A stretch of 7,457 nt of DNA from Thermoprotei archaeon (lineage in GTDB: Archaea > Thermoproteota > Thermoprotei_A > Sulfolobales > Desulfurococcaceae), in the NCBI GenBank assembly GCA_003661825.1, contig QMWW01000055.1, forward strand, positions 1-7,457, in the 5' to 3' direction. A program made the position numbers and the translations under genes. The notes under the pieces were generated by a model. The model saw only the letters and a program-made list of their open reading frames with translations. It had not been told where the DNA came from and searched no databases. Positions 1 to 6,338 of this stretch are shown here, piece by piece (within the stretch, counting starts at the first letter, position 1; each line of letters opens with the position of its first letter).

Positions 1-975
1 CATCGATATTTTACCAGTAAGGAGTTCTTCTACATCTTTTTCTGTCAGTTCTACCTTAAGCTTCTTTACTCTTTCCACTAAGCTCTCTATATCGCCGATG
101 CCGAGTATCCTTGCAATAAACCTCGGCGGGCGAAAAACTTCTAGTTCATCTATCTTCTCTCCTGTACCAATAAACTTAATTGTAGCTCCAGTTGCAGCTA
201 CAGCTGATAACGCACCACCGCCTTTGGCGGTTCCATCAAGCTTTGAAACCACTATAGAACCTATGGGAGTCGCTTCGTTGAACTTCTCAGCTAGACTATA
301 TGCCTGCTGCCCCATAGAAGCGTCAACTACTAGTACCACTTCGTCGGGTCTAACTCTTTTGCTAATTTCCTTCATTTCTATAAGAAGAGATTCTTCTTTA
401 TGATGCCTCCCAGCTGTATCGATGATAACTATATCGAATCCGCTACTCACAAAATACTCTACTCCTTTCATAGCTATTGAAACGGCGTCTTTGTTACTAG
501 GCTCGCCATATACTGGCACGCCAACTTGATCACCAAGCTGTTTTAGCTGTTCATAAGCAGCTGGTCTATATGTATCAGCTGCTACTAGGCCAACACGATA
601 TCCTTCGAGCTTGTAGAAGTATGCAAGCTTAGCAGCAGTAGTTGTTTTTCCTGAGCCTTGAAGCCCTACGAGAAGTATTATCCACGGCTTCTTTGGCGGC
701 CTAATATTTACTCTCTTGTCGCCGCCGAATAGCTTGGTTAGCTCATCGTATACTATCGATATAAACCATTCTTTTCTAGAAACTCCTGGTGGTGGTTCTT
801 CTTCTAGTGCTCTTTCCTTGATCTTCCTAGTTATGTCAACGACTACTCTGATATTAACATCAGCTTTGATTAGTTCCTTCTGTAGCTCCTTTATGAATTC
901 TTCGACTGCTTGTTTATAGCCCCTTTTTTGTCTAAGAAAACTAGCTAATGCTTTTCTAACACCATCTAATACCAT
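1..975 (-). CDS. srp54: Signal recognition particle GTPase SRP54 (N and G domains; C-terminus outside window)
   Basis: SRP54 binds signal sequences emerging from the ribosome, together with 7S RNA, and docks with the receptor FtsY through paired GTPase domains at the membrane. The sequence gives 325 open codons from ATG at 975 down to the window edge. Residues 1-90 form the helical N domain. The G domain carries the P-loop GLQGSGKTT (104-112), DTYRPAA (134-140), DTAGR (186-190), SKLDG (244-248) and GTGE (270-273). RILGIGD (289-295) marks the join to the methionine-rich M domain, whose last roughly 110 residues lie outside the window, judging from usual family length near 430-450. The start is firm: an in-frame TAG stands at 981-979, immediately upstream, and a GGTGAT ribosome binding site precedes the ATG. 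A box A-like element lies about 75 nt upstream. Nothing looks broken. The gene is missing from a simple ORF list only because its stop is off the edge. Confidence 0.97.
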   Translation of the reverse strand, partial: MVLDGVRKALASFLRQKRGYKQAVEEFIKELQKELIKADVNIRVVVDITRKIKERALEEEPPPGVSRKEWFISIVYDELTKLFGGDKRVNIRPPKKPWIILLVGLQGSGKTTTAAKLAYFYKLEGYRVGLVAADTYRPAAYEQLKQLGDQVGVPVYGEPSNKDAVSIAMKGVEYFVSSGFDIVIIDTAGRHHKEESLLIEMKEISKRVRPDEVVLVVDASMGQQAYSLAEKFNEATPIGSIVVSKLDGTAKGGGALSAVAATGATIKFIGTGEKIDELEVFRPPRFIARILGIGDIESLVERVKKLKVELTEKDVEELLTGKISM

Positions 976-1050
976 AACCTACGCATCACCGCAGCTAATT
1001 TGGAACAGACCCTGTAATCCTTTCACTTCACACAATGATTATATGTAACC

Positions 1051-1057
1051 TAAAAAC
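1051..1057 (-). promoter_or_regulatory. Probable box A (TATA) of srp54
   Basis: Read on the minus strand the site is GTTTTTA, a T-rich crenarchaeal-type box A in AT-rich surroundings. Transcription would be expected to begin about 25 nt downstream, near 1028, leaving a leader of about 50 nt that contains the GGTGAT ribosome binding site. The srp54 gene could also be read through from the tRNA gene upstream. The rest of the 976-1133 gap shows only a weak hairpin (CTTTCC with GGGAAG, about 1101-1118) and no gene. Confidence 0.4.
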
Positions 1058-1133
1058 TTAGCTAACACCCAGGCCCTGTGAGTACTTTCTTTGGGAACCC
1101 CTTTCCGGATCAGGGAAGCACGTGAAGAGGTAG

Positions 1134-1238
1134 TGCGGGGGGTGGGATTTGAACCCACGCAGGCCTACGCCAGCGGATCTCCCCCTGGGCTATGCGGTCT
1201 TGAGTCCGCCCCCTTTAACCTGGCTCGGGCACCCCCGC
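1134..1238 (-). tRNA. tRNA-Leu (CAA) with anticodon-loop intron
   Basis: The mature tRNA folds into a complete class II cloverleaf. The acceptor stem is GCGGGGG (1238-1232) with CCCCCGC (1141-1135) and discriminator A at 1134. The D arm contains the GG pair. The anticodon stem-loop is GCGGA-CUCAAGA-UCCGC after intron removal, with anticodon CAA. The long variable arm is GGC-GUAG-GCC, which is diagnostic of Leu among the possible readings, and the T arm is GUGGG-UUCAAAU-CCCAC. Unspliced, the anticodon stem would have only four pairs and an eight-base loop, and the variable arm would be far too long; removing about 20 nt fixes both. The spliced length is 85 nt. CCA is not encoded (the genome continues CTA), so it must be added after transcription. 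Confidence 0.95.
1179..1198 (-). other. tRNA-Leu intron, about 20 nt, position 37/38
   Basis: The inferred intron starts after G37 of the anticodon loop. AGA occurs at both borders (1200-1198 and 1180-1178), so the exact cut can slide by up to three bases without changing the product. Cutting as AG^A on both sides fits the three-base bulges of the archaeal bulge-helix-bulge motif recognised by the splicing endonuclease. The central helix is imperfect: CUC can pair with GGG using one G-U, but a full four-pair helix is not seen, so this is a relaxed motif. Position 37/38 is the commonest site of crenarchaeal tRNA introns. Confidence 0.8.
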
Positions 1239-1239
1239 T

Positions 1240-1290
1240 TCTACAAATTTAAAAAGTGAGGCAATACCCCTATAATCCTTATCGTGAAAG
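1240..1290. promoter_or_regulatory. Divergent promoter region between tRNA-Leu and the THUMP methyltransferase gene
   Basis: Two AT-rich elements lie between the divergent genes. The block at 1245-1256 reads TTTAAAAAG on the plus strand and CTTTTTAAATTT on the minus strand. TATAAT lies at 1271-1276, and the minus strand there reads GGATTATAGG. Using the usual spacing of about 26 nt, the first suits plus-strand initiation near 1279. The second suits minus-strand initiation near 1248, just ahead of the tRNA. Which element serves which gene is inferred from geometry only. Confidence 0.45.
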
Positions 1291-1318
1291 CTAGTAAAAC
1301 CCGTGGAGTCACGCTACA

Positions 1319-2389
1319 ATGGCTGACAACCAAGTTATAGAGATAGTCTACACGGTTAATCCTGGGATAGAGGATGTTGCTGCAGATGAGGTTAGAGCAG
1401 AGTTTGGTGGTGTAGTAAAGTACGAGGTTATGAGTGGTCACGTTTACCAGAGTACCGTAGAATTTAGATCTGAGTCTCTGTATAGACTAAAAAGCATTAA
1501 TAAGGCCTTCAAACTGATCTGGCGTACTCGTATAGGAAGGCGTCTAGAAGACCTAATAGTATTCCGTGATAACTTGTTGAGCGCTCTGAAGAACATGGAC
1601 ATTGAAGAATACATTACACCGCATACCACTTTCGCGGTGGATACCGAAAGGCTTGGCAGTCATTGTTTTACATCGATGGATATATCAAGAGTAGTCGGTA
1701 GCGTTATCCAGAAAGTTGTAGAGGAGAGAACTGGAAAGAAACCTCCCGTAGATCTGAGGAAACCAAGCGTAATAGTACACGTCTTTGTACGCGAAAGCGA
1801 GGCTCTTTTGGGTATTTCTCTAACGAGCTCTGTAAGTATGCATAGGAGAGGGTATAGAATATACGATCATCCGGCTGCTTTAAAACCTACGCTAGCGTAC
1901 GCTATGCTCGCAATAGCTAATACTAGAGATGGAGAGGTGATAGTGGATCCTATGTGTGGTGGAGGAACAATACCTATTGAAGCAGGTCTTTTCCACGAAG
2001 ATGCAGAGATATACGGGTTAGATATTAGTAGGAAGTACGTTGAGCTATCAAGGCGGAATGCCTATGCAGCAGGTGTTTACGGCTTAGTTAAATTCATGCA
2101 ATGGGATGCAAGAAAGCTCCACGAGGTAAGCCTACCTAGCATTGACCACATAATATCGAATCCACCATATGGTATAAGATACGGTGACCCCTGGGCTGTG
2201 AGGAGGCTTTACAGAGAGTTCTTAGAATCTGCTTACAAGATACTAGCTAGTGGAGGAAAACTAACGATTATAACAACTGAGTACAGCTACGTCAATAGAA
2301 TAGCAGAAAAGATTGGATATATAAAGGTGCATGAAAGAGTAGTGCAGCATGGAGGTATTTATCCCCACATAGTTGTCTTGAGCAGATAA
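1319..2389 (+). CDS. trm14: THUMP-domain tRNA guanine-N2 methyltransferase, Trm14-like
   Basis: This 356-residue protein resembles S-adenosylmethionine-dependent RNA methyltransferases of the COG0116 type, in which a THUMP RNA-binding region (about 60-170) precedes a Rossmann-fold methyltransferase domain (about 185-356). Visible signatures are RRGYR and HPAALKPTLA at the domain junction, motif I DPMCGGGT (210-217) for cofactor binding, an acidic GLDIS loop (233-237), and catalytic NPPY (281-284). NPPY, where the related m2G10 enzymes (Trm11/Trm-G10) carry DPPY, and the overall layout favour Trm14, which makes m2G at position 6 of the tRNA acceptor stem. Exact target specificity is an inference. 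The ATG has GGAG (1305-1308) ten bases upstream. The gene stands alone in its transcript direction after the divergent promoter and is followed by a 74-nt gap before the L10e gene. Confidence 0.88.
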   Translation: MADNQVIEIVYTVNPGIEDVAADEVRAEFGGVVKYEVMSGHVYQSTVEFRSESLYRLKSINKAFKLIWRTRIGRRLEDLIVFRDNLLSALKNMDIEEYITPHTTFAVDTERLGSHCFTSMDISRVVGSVIQKVVEERTGKKPPVDLRKPSVIVHVFVRESEALLGISLTSSVSMHRRGYRIYDHPAALKPTLAYAMLAIANTRDGEVIVDPMCGGGTIPIEAGLFHEDAEIYGLDISRKYVELSRRNAYAAGVYGLVKFMQWDARKLHEVSLPSIDHIISNPPYGIRYGDPWAVRRLYREFLESAYKILASGGKLTIITTEYSYVNRIAEKIGYIKVHERVVQHGGIYPHIVVLSR

Positions 2390-2398
2390 GTTTATGAA

Positions 2399-2421
2399 GC
2401 TTAAATAAACCTTAATATAGG
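2399..2421 (+). promoter_or_regulatory. Probable promoter of the ribosomal protein L10e gene
   Basis: Two candidate box A elements lie in the gap: TTAAATAA at 2401-2408 and CTTAATATA at 2411-2419. They would place initiation near 2431 or 2441, giving a short leader that carries the GAGGTG ribosome binding site at 2452-2457. A second, perfect AAGGAGGT at 2425-2432 has no start codon at usable distance. Confidence 0.45.
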
Positions 2422-2463
2422 GGTAAGGAGGTATAACGACTGAAGCGGTGAGAGGTGTTATCT

Positions 2464-2988
2464 ATGCCCCTTAGACCAGCGAGATGCTACACACACTTCA
2501 GCAGTCCCCCCTATACTAGAAAGGAGTATATACCGGGTGCGCCGCCGCCAAAGATTACTAAATACGAGATGGGGGATATTCACGGTGATTACGACTACAG
2601 GGCCGAATTGATTGTAACAGAGGCTGGGCAGATAAGGCATAACGCTCTAGAAGCAGCTCGTATCATGGCTAACAAGTACCTAAGTACTTCGTTAGGAGAT
2701 CAAAACTACTTCCTAAAAATACGTGTTATTCCTCACCACGTTTTACGTGAGAACAAGATGATGGCGTTTGCTGGAGCTGATAGGCTTCAGGATGGTATGA
2801 GGCAAGCATTTGGTAAACCCGTTGGATTAGCTGTAAGAGTATATCCGGGATCAGTAGTGGTAGAAGTACGGGTTAAGAAAGAGCACATAGAATATGCAAA
2901 GGAAGCTCTTCGAAGAGCTGCTTCAAAGCTACCACTACCTACAAGGATAAAGTTTACTCCGCTTAAACCCGCCCTAAAACCTGTTTAG
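2464..2988 (+). CDS. rpl10e: Ribosomal protein L10e (uL16 family, large subunit)
   Basis: This is the archaeal/eukaryotic form of uL16, a large-subunit protein that sits near the tRNA sites and helps complete the peptidyl-transferase region. The 174-residue product begins MPLRPARCYTHF, matching the conserved L10e N-terminus, followed by YTRKEYIPGAPPPKI. The central stretch FLKIRVIPHHVLRENKMM and the following ADRLQDGMRQAFGKP are family hallmarks. Length is normal for archaea (about 170-180). I chose ATG at 2464: the GTG at 2455 would overlap the GAGGTG ribosome binding site (2452-2457) and add three residues not found in the family. The gene is probably transcribed from its own promoter, and it precedes dph2 by about 55 nt. 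Confidence 0.97.
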   Translation: MPLRPARCYTHFSSPPYTRKEYIPGAPPPKITKYEMGDIHGDYDYRAELIVTEAGQIRHNALEAARIMANKYLSTSLGDQNYFLKIRVIPHHVLRENKMMAFAGADRLQDGMRQAFGKPVGLAVRVYPGSVVVEVRVKKEHIEYAKEALRRAASKLPLPTRIKFTPLKPALKPV

Positions 2989-3043
2989 TCTTTTACTCTG
3001 GAAACCACTTTAGTTATTGCATCTTGGTACAAGAGTGTTATAT

Positions 3044-4078
3044 ATGAATCAAGATCTTTGTAATAGGTATATAGTGGATTACGACGCCATAGCAGAATAC
3101 ATAAAGAGAAATAACATACGCAGAATCCTCGTACAAGCACCTGATGGTTTAAAGCCCCTATACCTATGCATACATAGAGTACTATCCGGCAGGGCTGAGC
3201 TATATTACTCTTCCTCACCGACTTATGGAGCATGTGATTTAGCACTTAATGAAGCGAGGCGCTTAAGAGCAGAAGTTATTTTACACATAGGCCATACAGA
3301 GTACCCCTTTCTTCACATAAAACCCGAGATACCAGTACTCTATATACCTGCTTACTACAGATGGACCCCCTCAAAGAAACTAATGGATGATCTAGCTGAT
3401 CACCTGAAATCCCTTAATGCTCAAAATATTGGTTTGGTGGCCTCGATTCAGCATACTCACTCATTAGAGCAGCTAGCTGAAGAGCTTGAGAAGCGAGGAT
3501 TTAACCCAATAATAGGTAGTAAGCCCTACCGAGTAGCTGATAGGGGCCAGATAATAGGTTGTGACTACACGAGTGCTATAGCTATAGAGGACTTTGTTGA
3601 TGTATTCTTAGTGCTGGCAGGAGGCAAGTTTCACGCAATAGGGTTAGCTCTATCTATGAGTGAGAAGAAAGTTCTTGGATTAGATCCTTATACTGGGAAA
3701 ATATGGGATGCACAGGGAGAAGCTAGGAGGATTCTAGCTAAGAGATACTACATAGTGACCTCTCTAGCGAATAAAGGGTTTAGTAGTGTAGGGGTAGTTA
3801 TTGGCCTAAAACCGGGTCAGTATAGACCCAGGATAGTACACATAATTGAAGAGTATGCAAAGAAGAAAAGCATATGTGTCTATAAAATAGTATCAGAAGA
3901 GCTTACAGAGGACCGGTTAATAGCTATAGATAACGCATTGGCTCTAGACATCTATGTCGTCACTAGTTGTCCGCGCTTAGCTCTCGACGATCTTGAAGGA
4001 TTTTACAAGCCCGTACTAACACCGGCTGAGTATGTTATGCTTTTTACCAAGGATTACACCTATAGATATCCATGGTAG
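3044..4078 (+). CDS. dph2: Diphthamide biosynthesis enzyme Dph2 (2-(3-amino-3-carboxypropyl)histidine synthase)
   Basis: Dph2 performs the first step of diphthamide formation on elongation factor 2, transferring a 3-amino-3-carboxypropyl group from S-adenosylmethionine to a histidine by a non-classical radical mechanism. Archaeal Dph2 is a homodimer with one [4Fe-4S] cluster per subunit held by three distant cysteines. All three are visible: Cys64 in PTYGACDLA, Cys173 in IGCDY and Cys309 in TSCPRLALDD. The N-terminal VQAPDGLK (30-37) and HIGHTEYP (81-88) also fit the family. Length from ATG 3044 is 344 residues, as usual. TTG 3017 and GTG 3035 are possible upstream starts in frame. I prefer ATG 3044 because a box A-like TTTAGTTA at about 3009-3016 would place the transcript start next to it, implying a nearly leaderless mRNA. 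The target, EF-2, is not in the window. Confidence 0.95.
   Translation: MNQDLCNRYIVDYDAIAEYIKRNNIRRILVQAPDGLKPLYLCIHRVLSGRAELYYSSSPTYGACDLALNEARRLRAEVILHIGHTEYPFLHIKPEIPVLYIPAYYRWTPSKKLMDDLADHLKSLNAQNIGLVASIQHTHSLEQLAEELEKRGFNPIIGSKPYRVADRGQIIGCDYTSAIAIEDFVDVFLVLAGGKFHAIGLALSMSEKKVLGLDPYTGKIWDAQGEARRILAKRYYIVTSLANKGFSSVGVVIGLKPGQYRPRIVHIIEEYAKKKSICVYKIVSEELTEDRLIAIDNALALDIYVVTSCPRLALDDLEGFYKPVLTPAEYVMLFTKDYTYRYPW
4039..4047 (+). promoter_or_regulatory. Possible box A inside the dph2 tail, for the METTL5-like operon
   Basis: GCTTTTTAC here is identical over nine bases to the clear box A in front of pcna (7250-7258). Initiation would fall near 4069, giving a leader of about 50 nt for the METTL5-like gene that contains the hairpin at 4080-4100. 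The site lies within coding sequence, so the match could be chance. Confidence 0.35.
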
Positions 4079-4079
4079 C

Positions 4080-4100
4080 AGGGATCTTTACGTGATCCCT
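4080..4100 (+). promoter_or_regulatory. Perfect 7-bp hairpin between dph2 and the METTL5-like gene
   Basis: AGGGATC (4080-4086) pairs perfectly with GATCCCT (4094-4100) around the loop TTTACGT. It begins two bases after the dph2 stop codon and ends seven bases before the GTGAT ribosome binding site of the next gene. Only two further T residues follow directly, so it is not a classic U-tract terminator. It may mark the dph2 mRNA 3' end, a processing point, or a leader structure. Confidence 0.5.
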
Positions 4101-4120
4101 TTGTGTAGTGATGGGTGGAG

Positions 4121-4777
4121 ATGAACGCCGTCTATGTGAGCAGTAAGAAGGATCTAGAATTGCTGCTTGAACGTATTAAGAGATTTCACTCTCCCAAGAG
4201 GTATCTAGAGCAGTATGAAACACCGCCTAGTATAGTAGCTCACATCCTTTGGAAAGCGTTCATGAACGGTGATATCCTGGGTAAAACAGTGGCGGAGCTA
4301 GGCTGTGGGGTAGCACGTTTTTCTCTAGGTTCGTTAATGCTAGGCGCTGAAAAAGTTCTATGCATTGATATAGATAATGATATACTGAGGTATGCTTCTT
4401 CAGCCTTAGAGAGGGAGTTCAAGCCTCTCAGTAACAGAATAGTCTATATGGCCTCTGATATAAGGGATCTAAATATGCAAAGCATCGACACTATTATAAT
4501 GAATCCTCCATTCGGTGTTGTGAAGCGTAATAGGGGTTTAGACATGGTGTTCCTCAGGAAAGCGCTTCAAGTATCACCAGCTATATACACTATACATAAG
4601 TATTCAAAACAGCTTGATAGCATAGTTCTAAGCATTACCAGCAAACTAGGCTATCGAATCACTTACCAGGAGATGCTAGATTTTCCCATACCCATGATGT
4701 TTGTAACCCATCGGAGGAGGATATATAGGGTTAAGTCCGTTTTTTATGTCATAAAGAGAGGTGTGTACGGGAGTTGA
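4121..4777 (+). CDS. METTL5-like RNA N6-adenine methyltransferase (COG2263)
   Basis: This 218-residue protein has a single Rossmann methyltransferase domain: the family entry motif LEQYETPP (29-36), motif I ELGCGVARFSLG (59-70) for S-adenosylmethionine, an acidic DIDNDIL loop (83-89), and catalytic NPPFG (128-132), the signature of amino-methylating adenine methyltransferases. The length and LEQYETP motif match the archaeal/eukaryotic family whose human member METTL5 makes one m6A in small-subunit rRNA. By analogy this one probably modifies 16S rRNA, which is an inference. ATG 4121 is preferred because GTGAT (4108-4112) lies eight bases upstream. GTG 4115 is an alternative that adds two residues. 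Its stop overlaps the csl4 start by four bases, so the two are probably translated together. Confidence 0.88.
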   Translation: MNAVYVSSKKDLELLLERIKRFHSPKRYLEQYETPPSIVAHILWKAFMNGDILGKTVAELGCGVARFSLGSLMLGAEKVLCIDIDNDILRYASSALEREFKPLSNRIVYMASDIRDLNMQSIDTIIMNPPFGVVKRNRGLDMVFLRKALQVSPAIYTIHKYSKQLDSIVLSITSKLGYRITYQEMLDFPIPMMFVTHRRRIYRVKSVFYVIKRGVYGS

Positions 4778-5337
4778 ACAAGAGTAACAAGAAAATAGTA
4801 TTTCCAGGAGAGATTTTAGGTGTAGAGGAGGAATATATCCCTGCTACTGGTACGTATATTGATGAAGAAGGATATGTTAGGTCTCAGCTAGCTGGTAAAG
4901 CAGTAATAGACGCTATTAGAAAGAGTGTAGGGGTTAGACACGTCCATGGGAAGCCTCTTATACCCAAACCAGGTGATCTAGTTGAAGGAATAGTATCTGG
5001 TATGACTGAAGATATAGCGTTTATAAGCATATACATGGTTAATGATAGGTTTTCTCGATCTATAGACTTTACAGGTGTTATTCATATATCTCAAGCTAGC
5101 TCAGAGTTCATAGAATCTCTTTACGATGCTTTCCGTATAGGCGAGGTAGTGAAAGCTAAGGTACTAAACAATAATCATCCATTCCAGCTTACAACGAAAG
5201 ATCCAAGTCTAGGTGTTATAGTGGCTTTCTGCAGTAAGTGTGGTGCTGTGCTATATAAGAAGAATAGTAGGTTAATATGTACTAGGTGTGGAAACAGCGA
5301 GAAAAGGAAAACAAGTATTTTCTACCTATATAGGTGA
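4774..5337 (+). CDS. csl4: Exosome RNA-binding subunit Csl4
   Basis: Csl4 is one of the two cap proteins (with Rrp4) on the Rrp41-Rrp42 ring of the archaeal exosome, and helps recruit RNA substrates and the DnaG partner for 3'-5' decay and tailing. The 187 residues show the expected three parts: a short N-terminal beta domain starting with FPGEILGVEEEYIPATGTY, an S1 RNA-binding domain at about 65-142 (PGDLVEGIVSGM through VVKAKV), and a C-terminal zinc ribbon with CSKC (153-156) and CTRC (169-172). It starts with TTG inside a TTGA overlap with the preceding stop. GAGGTG (4758-4763) lies ten bases upstream, supporting this start. A T-rich stretch at 4740-4746 could act as an extra promoter, but this is weak. 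Confidence 0.95.
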   Translation: MNKSNKKIVFPGEILGVEEEYIPATGTYIDEEGYVRSQLAGKAVIDAIRKSVGVRHVHGKPLIPKPGDLVEGIVSGMTEDIAFISIYMVNDRFSRSIDFTGVIHISQASSEFIESLYDAFRIGEVVKAKVLNNNHPFQLTTKDPSLGVIVAFCSKCGAVLYKKNSRLICTRCGNSEKRKTSIFYLYR

Positions 5338-5347
5338 TTCTGCTACT

Positions 5348-5980
5348 ATGCCTCTTATAAAGAGATCTTTCTATGTACAGTGTAGAGGGAGTGACTGTTT
5401 TAAGCTTGCAGAGTTGATCAAAGAAAAAACCCCGACAGTAGAATATATAGATGTTTCAGTTACAGAGAACGGTATATACATTAGCGTATATGGTTATAAA
5501 ACTGATGTGAAAAATGTGTGGAGACATATCAGAAAGCTGGTTTCACTCTACTACTCTGCTGTCAGAGAGTTTAAGGGCTTGAGAAGAGTGAAGATCGAGT
5601 ATTTAGTTGACAAGCTTAAGAGAACTTTTCCACCAAGACTTCTTGTTGTAATTATCAATCATATGGGTTATAGATGCGAGCTTGCGGAGAAGGGTGAAGA
5701 AATAATAACAGAAGCCCCCCTAGAACTAATTGAAAGCGTAGCATCCACTATTATTTGCAAGCTGGATGAAATAAAGTATGATGTAAAAGGAATAACTGCT
5801 AAGTACTATGTAGTAGCTGGTTCTGCACTCTTGGGAATACCGGTTGATGAAGTCTACAAGCTTGGTATAAAACACGGGCATTTATGGGTAGACAATGAAG
5901 GCAAATTCAGGCTCAGAGTTGAGTGGAAACAAGGGTTAAACGAGCTTCTCGAAAAATATAGTAGGAGAAACAGCTCCTAG
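5348..5980 (+). CDS. Uncharacterised archaeal protein, probably DUF2067 family
   Basis: This is a 210-residue soluble protein without a signal peptide or membrane segment. From memory of archaeal gene order and length I believe it belongs to DUF2067, a family of unknown function; no catalytic motif is visible. The N-terminal half has alternating strands and helices (FYVQCRGSDCFKLAELIKE at about 8-26, then YISVYGYK at 44-51), suggesting a small ferredoxin-like RNA-binding fold. Near 154-175 a helical VVAGSALLGIPVDEVYKLG follows. I chose ATG 5348 over the upstream in-frame ATG at 5288, because AGGTGAT (5332-5338) overlaps the csl4 stop and sits nine bases before 5348, and the alternative would lie deep in csl4. 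The position directly between csl4 and rpoL suggests a role linked to RNA, but no function can be assigned. Confidence 0.85.
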   Translation: MPLIKRSFYVQCRGSDCFKLAELIKEKTPTVEYIDVSVTENGIYISVYGYKTDVKNVWRHIRKLVSLYYSAVREFKGLRRVKIEYLVDKLKRTFPPRLLVVIINHMGYRCELAEKGEEIITEAPLELIESVASTIICKLDEIKYDVKGITAKYYVVAGSALLGIPVDEVYKLGIKHGHLWVDNEGKFRLRVEWKQGLNELLEKYSRRNSS

Positions 5981-5992
5981 TAAATATTTAAG
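5981..5992 (+). promoter_or_regulatory. Probable box A of rpoL
   Basis: TAAATATTTAAG starts directly after the stop codon of the preceding gene. Initiation about 26 nt from its centre, near 6012, would leave a leader of about 40 nt ahead of the TTG start at 6051. The 70-nt gap here is larger than the neighbouring gene spacings, which supports a fresh promoter. Confidence 0.45.
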
Positions 5993-6050
5993 AGCATGTA
6001 TTGCTATGAATAAGCTACGTAATCATTAGGCGGTTTAGAAGGCGATCATA

Positions 6051-6338
6051 TTGAAGGAGCTAAAGATAGTAAAAAAGACTGAAAGAGAACTCATCCTAGA
6101 GATCAGGGGTGAAGATCATACCCTTGGAAACTTATTTGCTAAAGAAGCCCTAAATCACCCAGATGTAACATATGCAGCATATAGAATTCCACATCCTCTT
6201 CAGGATAGGCTAGAAATATATATATCCTTCAGAGAGGGTGCTGACATGAGTAAAGTCCTCCGTGAAATCCATGATCGTATTCAAAAATATCTACAAGACT
6301 TTATGAGAGAAGTAGAGGTAAAAATAAGTGAAGCCTGA
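6051..6338 (+). CDS. rpoL: DNA-directed RNA polymerase subunit L (Rpo11)
   Basis: RpoL is the archaeal counterpart of eukaryotic Rpb11 and the alpha N-terminal domain. It pairs with subunit D (Rpo3) to form the assembly platform of RNA polymerase. The 95-residue product carries the family's defining stretch GEDHTLGNLFAKEAL (20-34), then VTYAAYRIPHPL and the C-terminal amphipathic helix EIHDRIQKYLQDFM. Length is typical (about 90-100). Translation starts at TTG 6051, five bases after GGCGAT (6041-6046), a near-match to the usual GGTGAT; no better in-frame start exists. Its last codons hold the ribosome binding site and GTG start of the next, frame-split gene, which points to coupled translation. 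Confidence 0.95.
   Translation: MKELKIVKKTERELILEIRGEDHTLGNLFAKEALNHPDVTYAAYRIPHPLQDRLEIYISFREGADMSKVLREIHDRIQKYLQDFMREVEVKISEA

Noticed and set aside
98..403. Plus-strand ORF of 101 codons, and a similar one at 716-919
   Set aside because: Both are antisense to the clearly conserved SRP54 coding sequence. They are low-complexity serine-rich shadows without a known family.
1097..1118. Weak hairpin downstream of the tRNA-Leu gene
   Set aside because: It has only six pairs including a G-U and no U tract on the minus strand, so it is not called a terminator.
1241..1441. Minus-strand ORF over the divergent promoter and the start of the THUMP methyltransferase gene; also 1444-1629, 2458-2640, 2985-3245 and 4240-4422
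   Set aside because: Each lies opposite a well-supported gene and resembles nothing known.
2425..2472. Second perfect ribosome binding site AAGGAGGT in the L10e leader, followed by an 8-codon frame from GTG 2448
   Set aside because: The spacing to that GTG is about 15 bases, too long, and the site is near the likely transcript start. I do not call a leader peptide.
5288..5347. Extension of the DUF2067-like gene to the in-frame ATG at 5288
   Set aside because: It would lie inside csl4 coding sequence, while ATG 5348 has an excellent AGGTGAT site.
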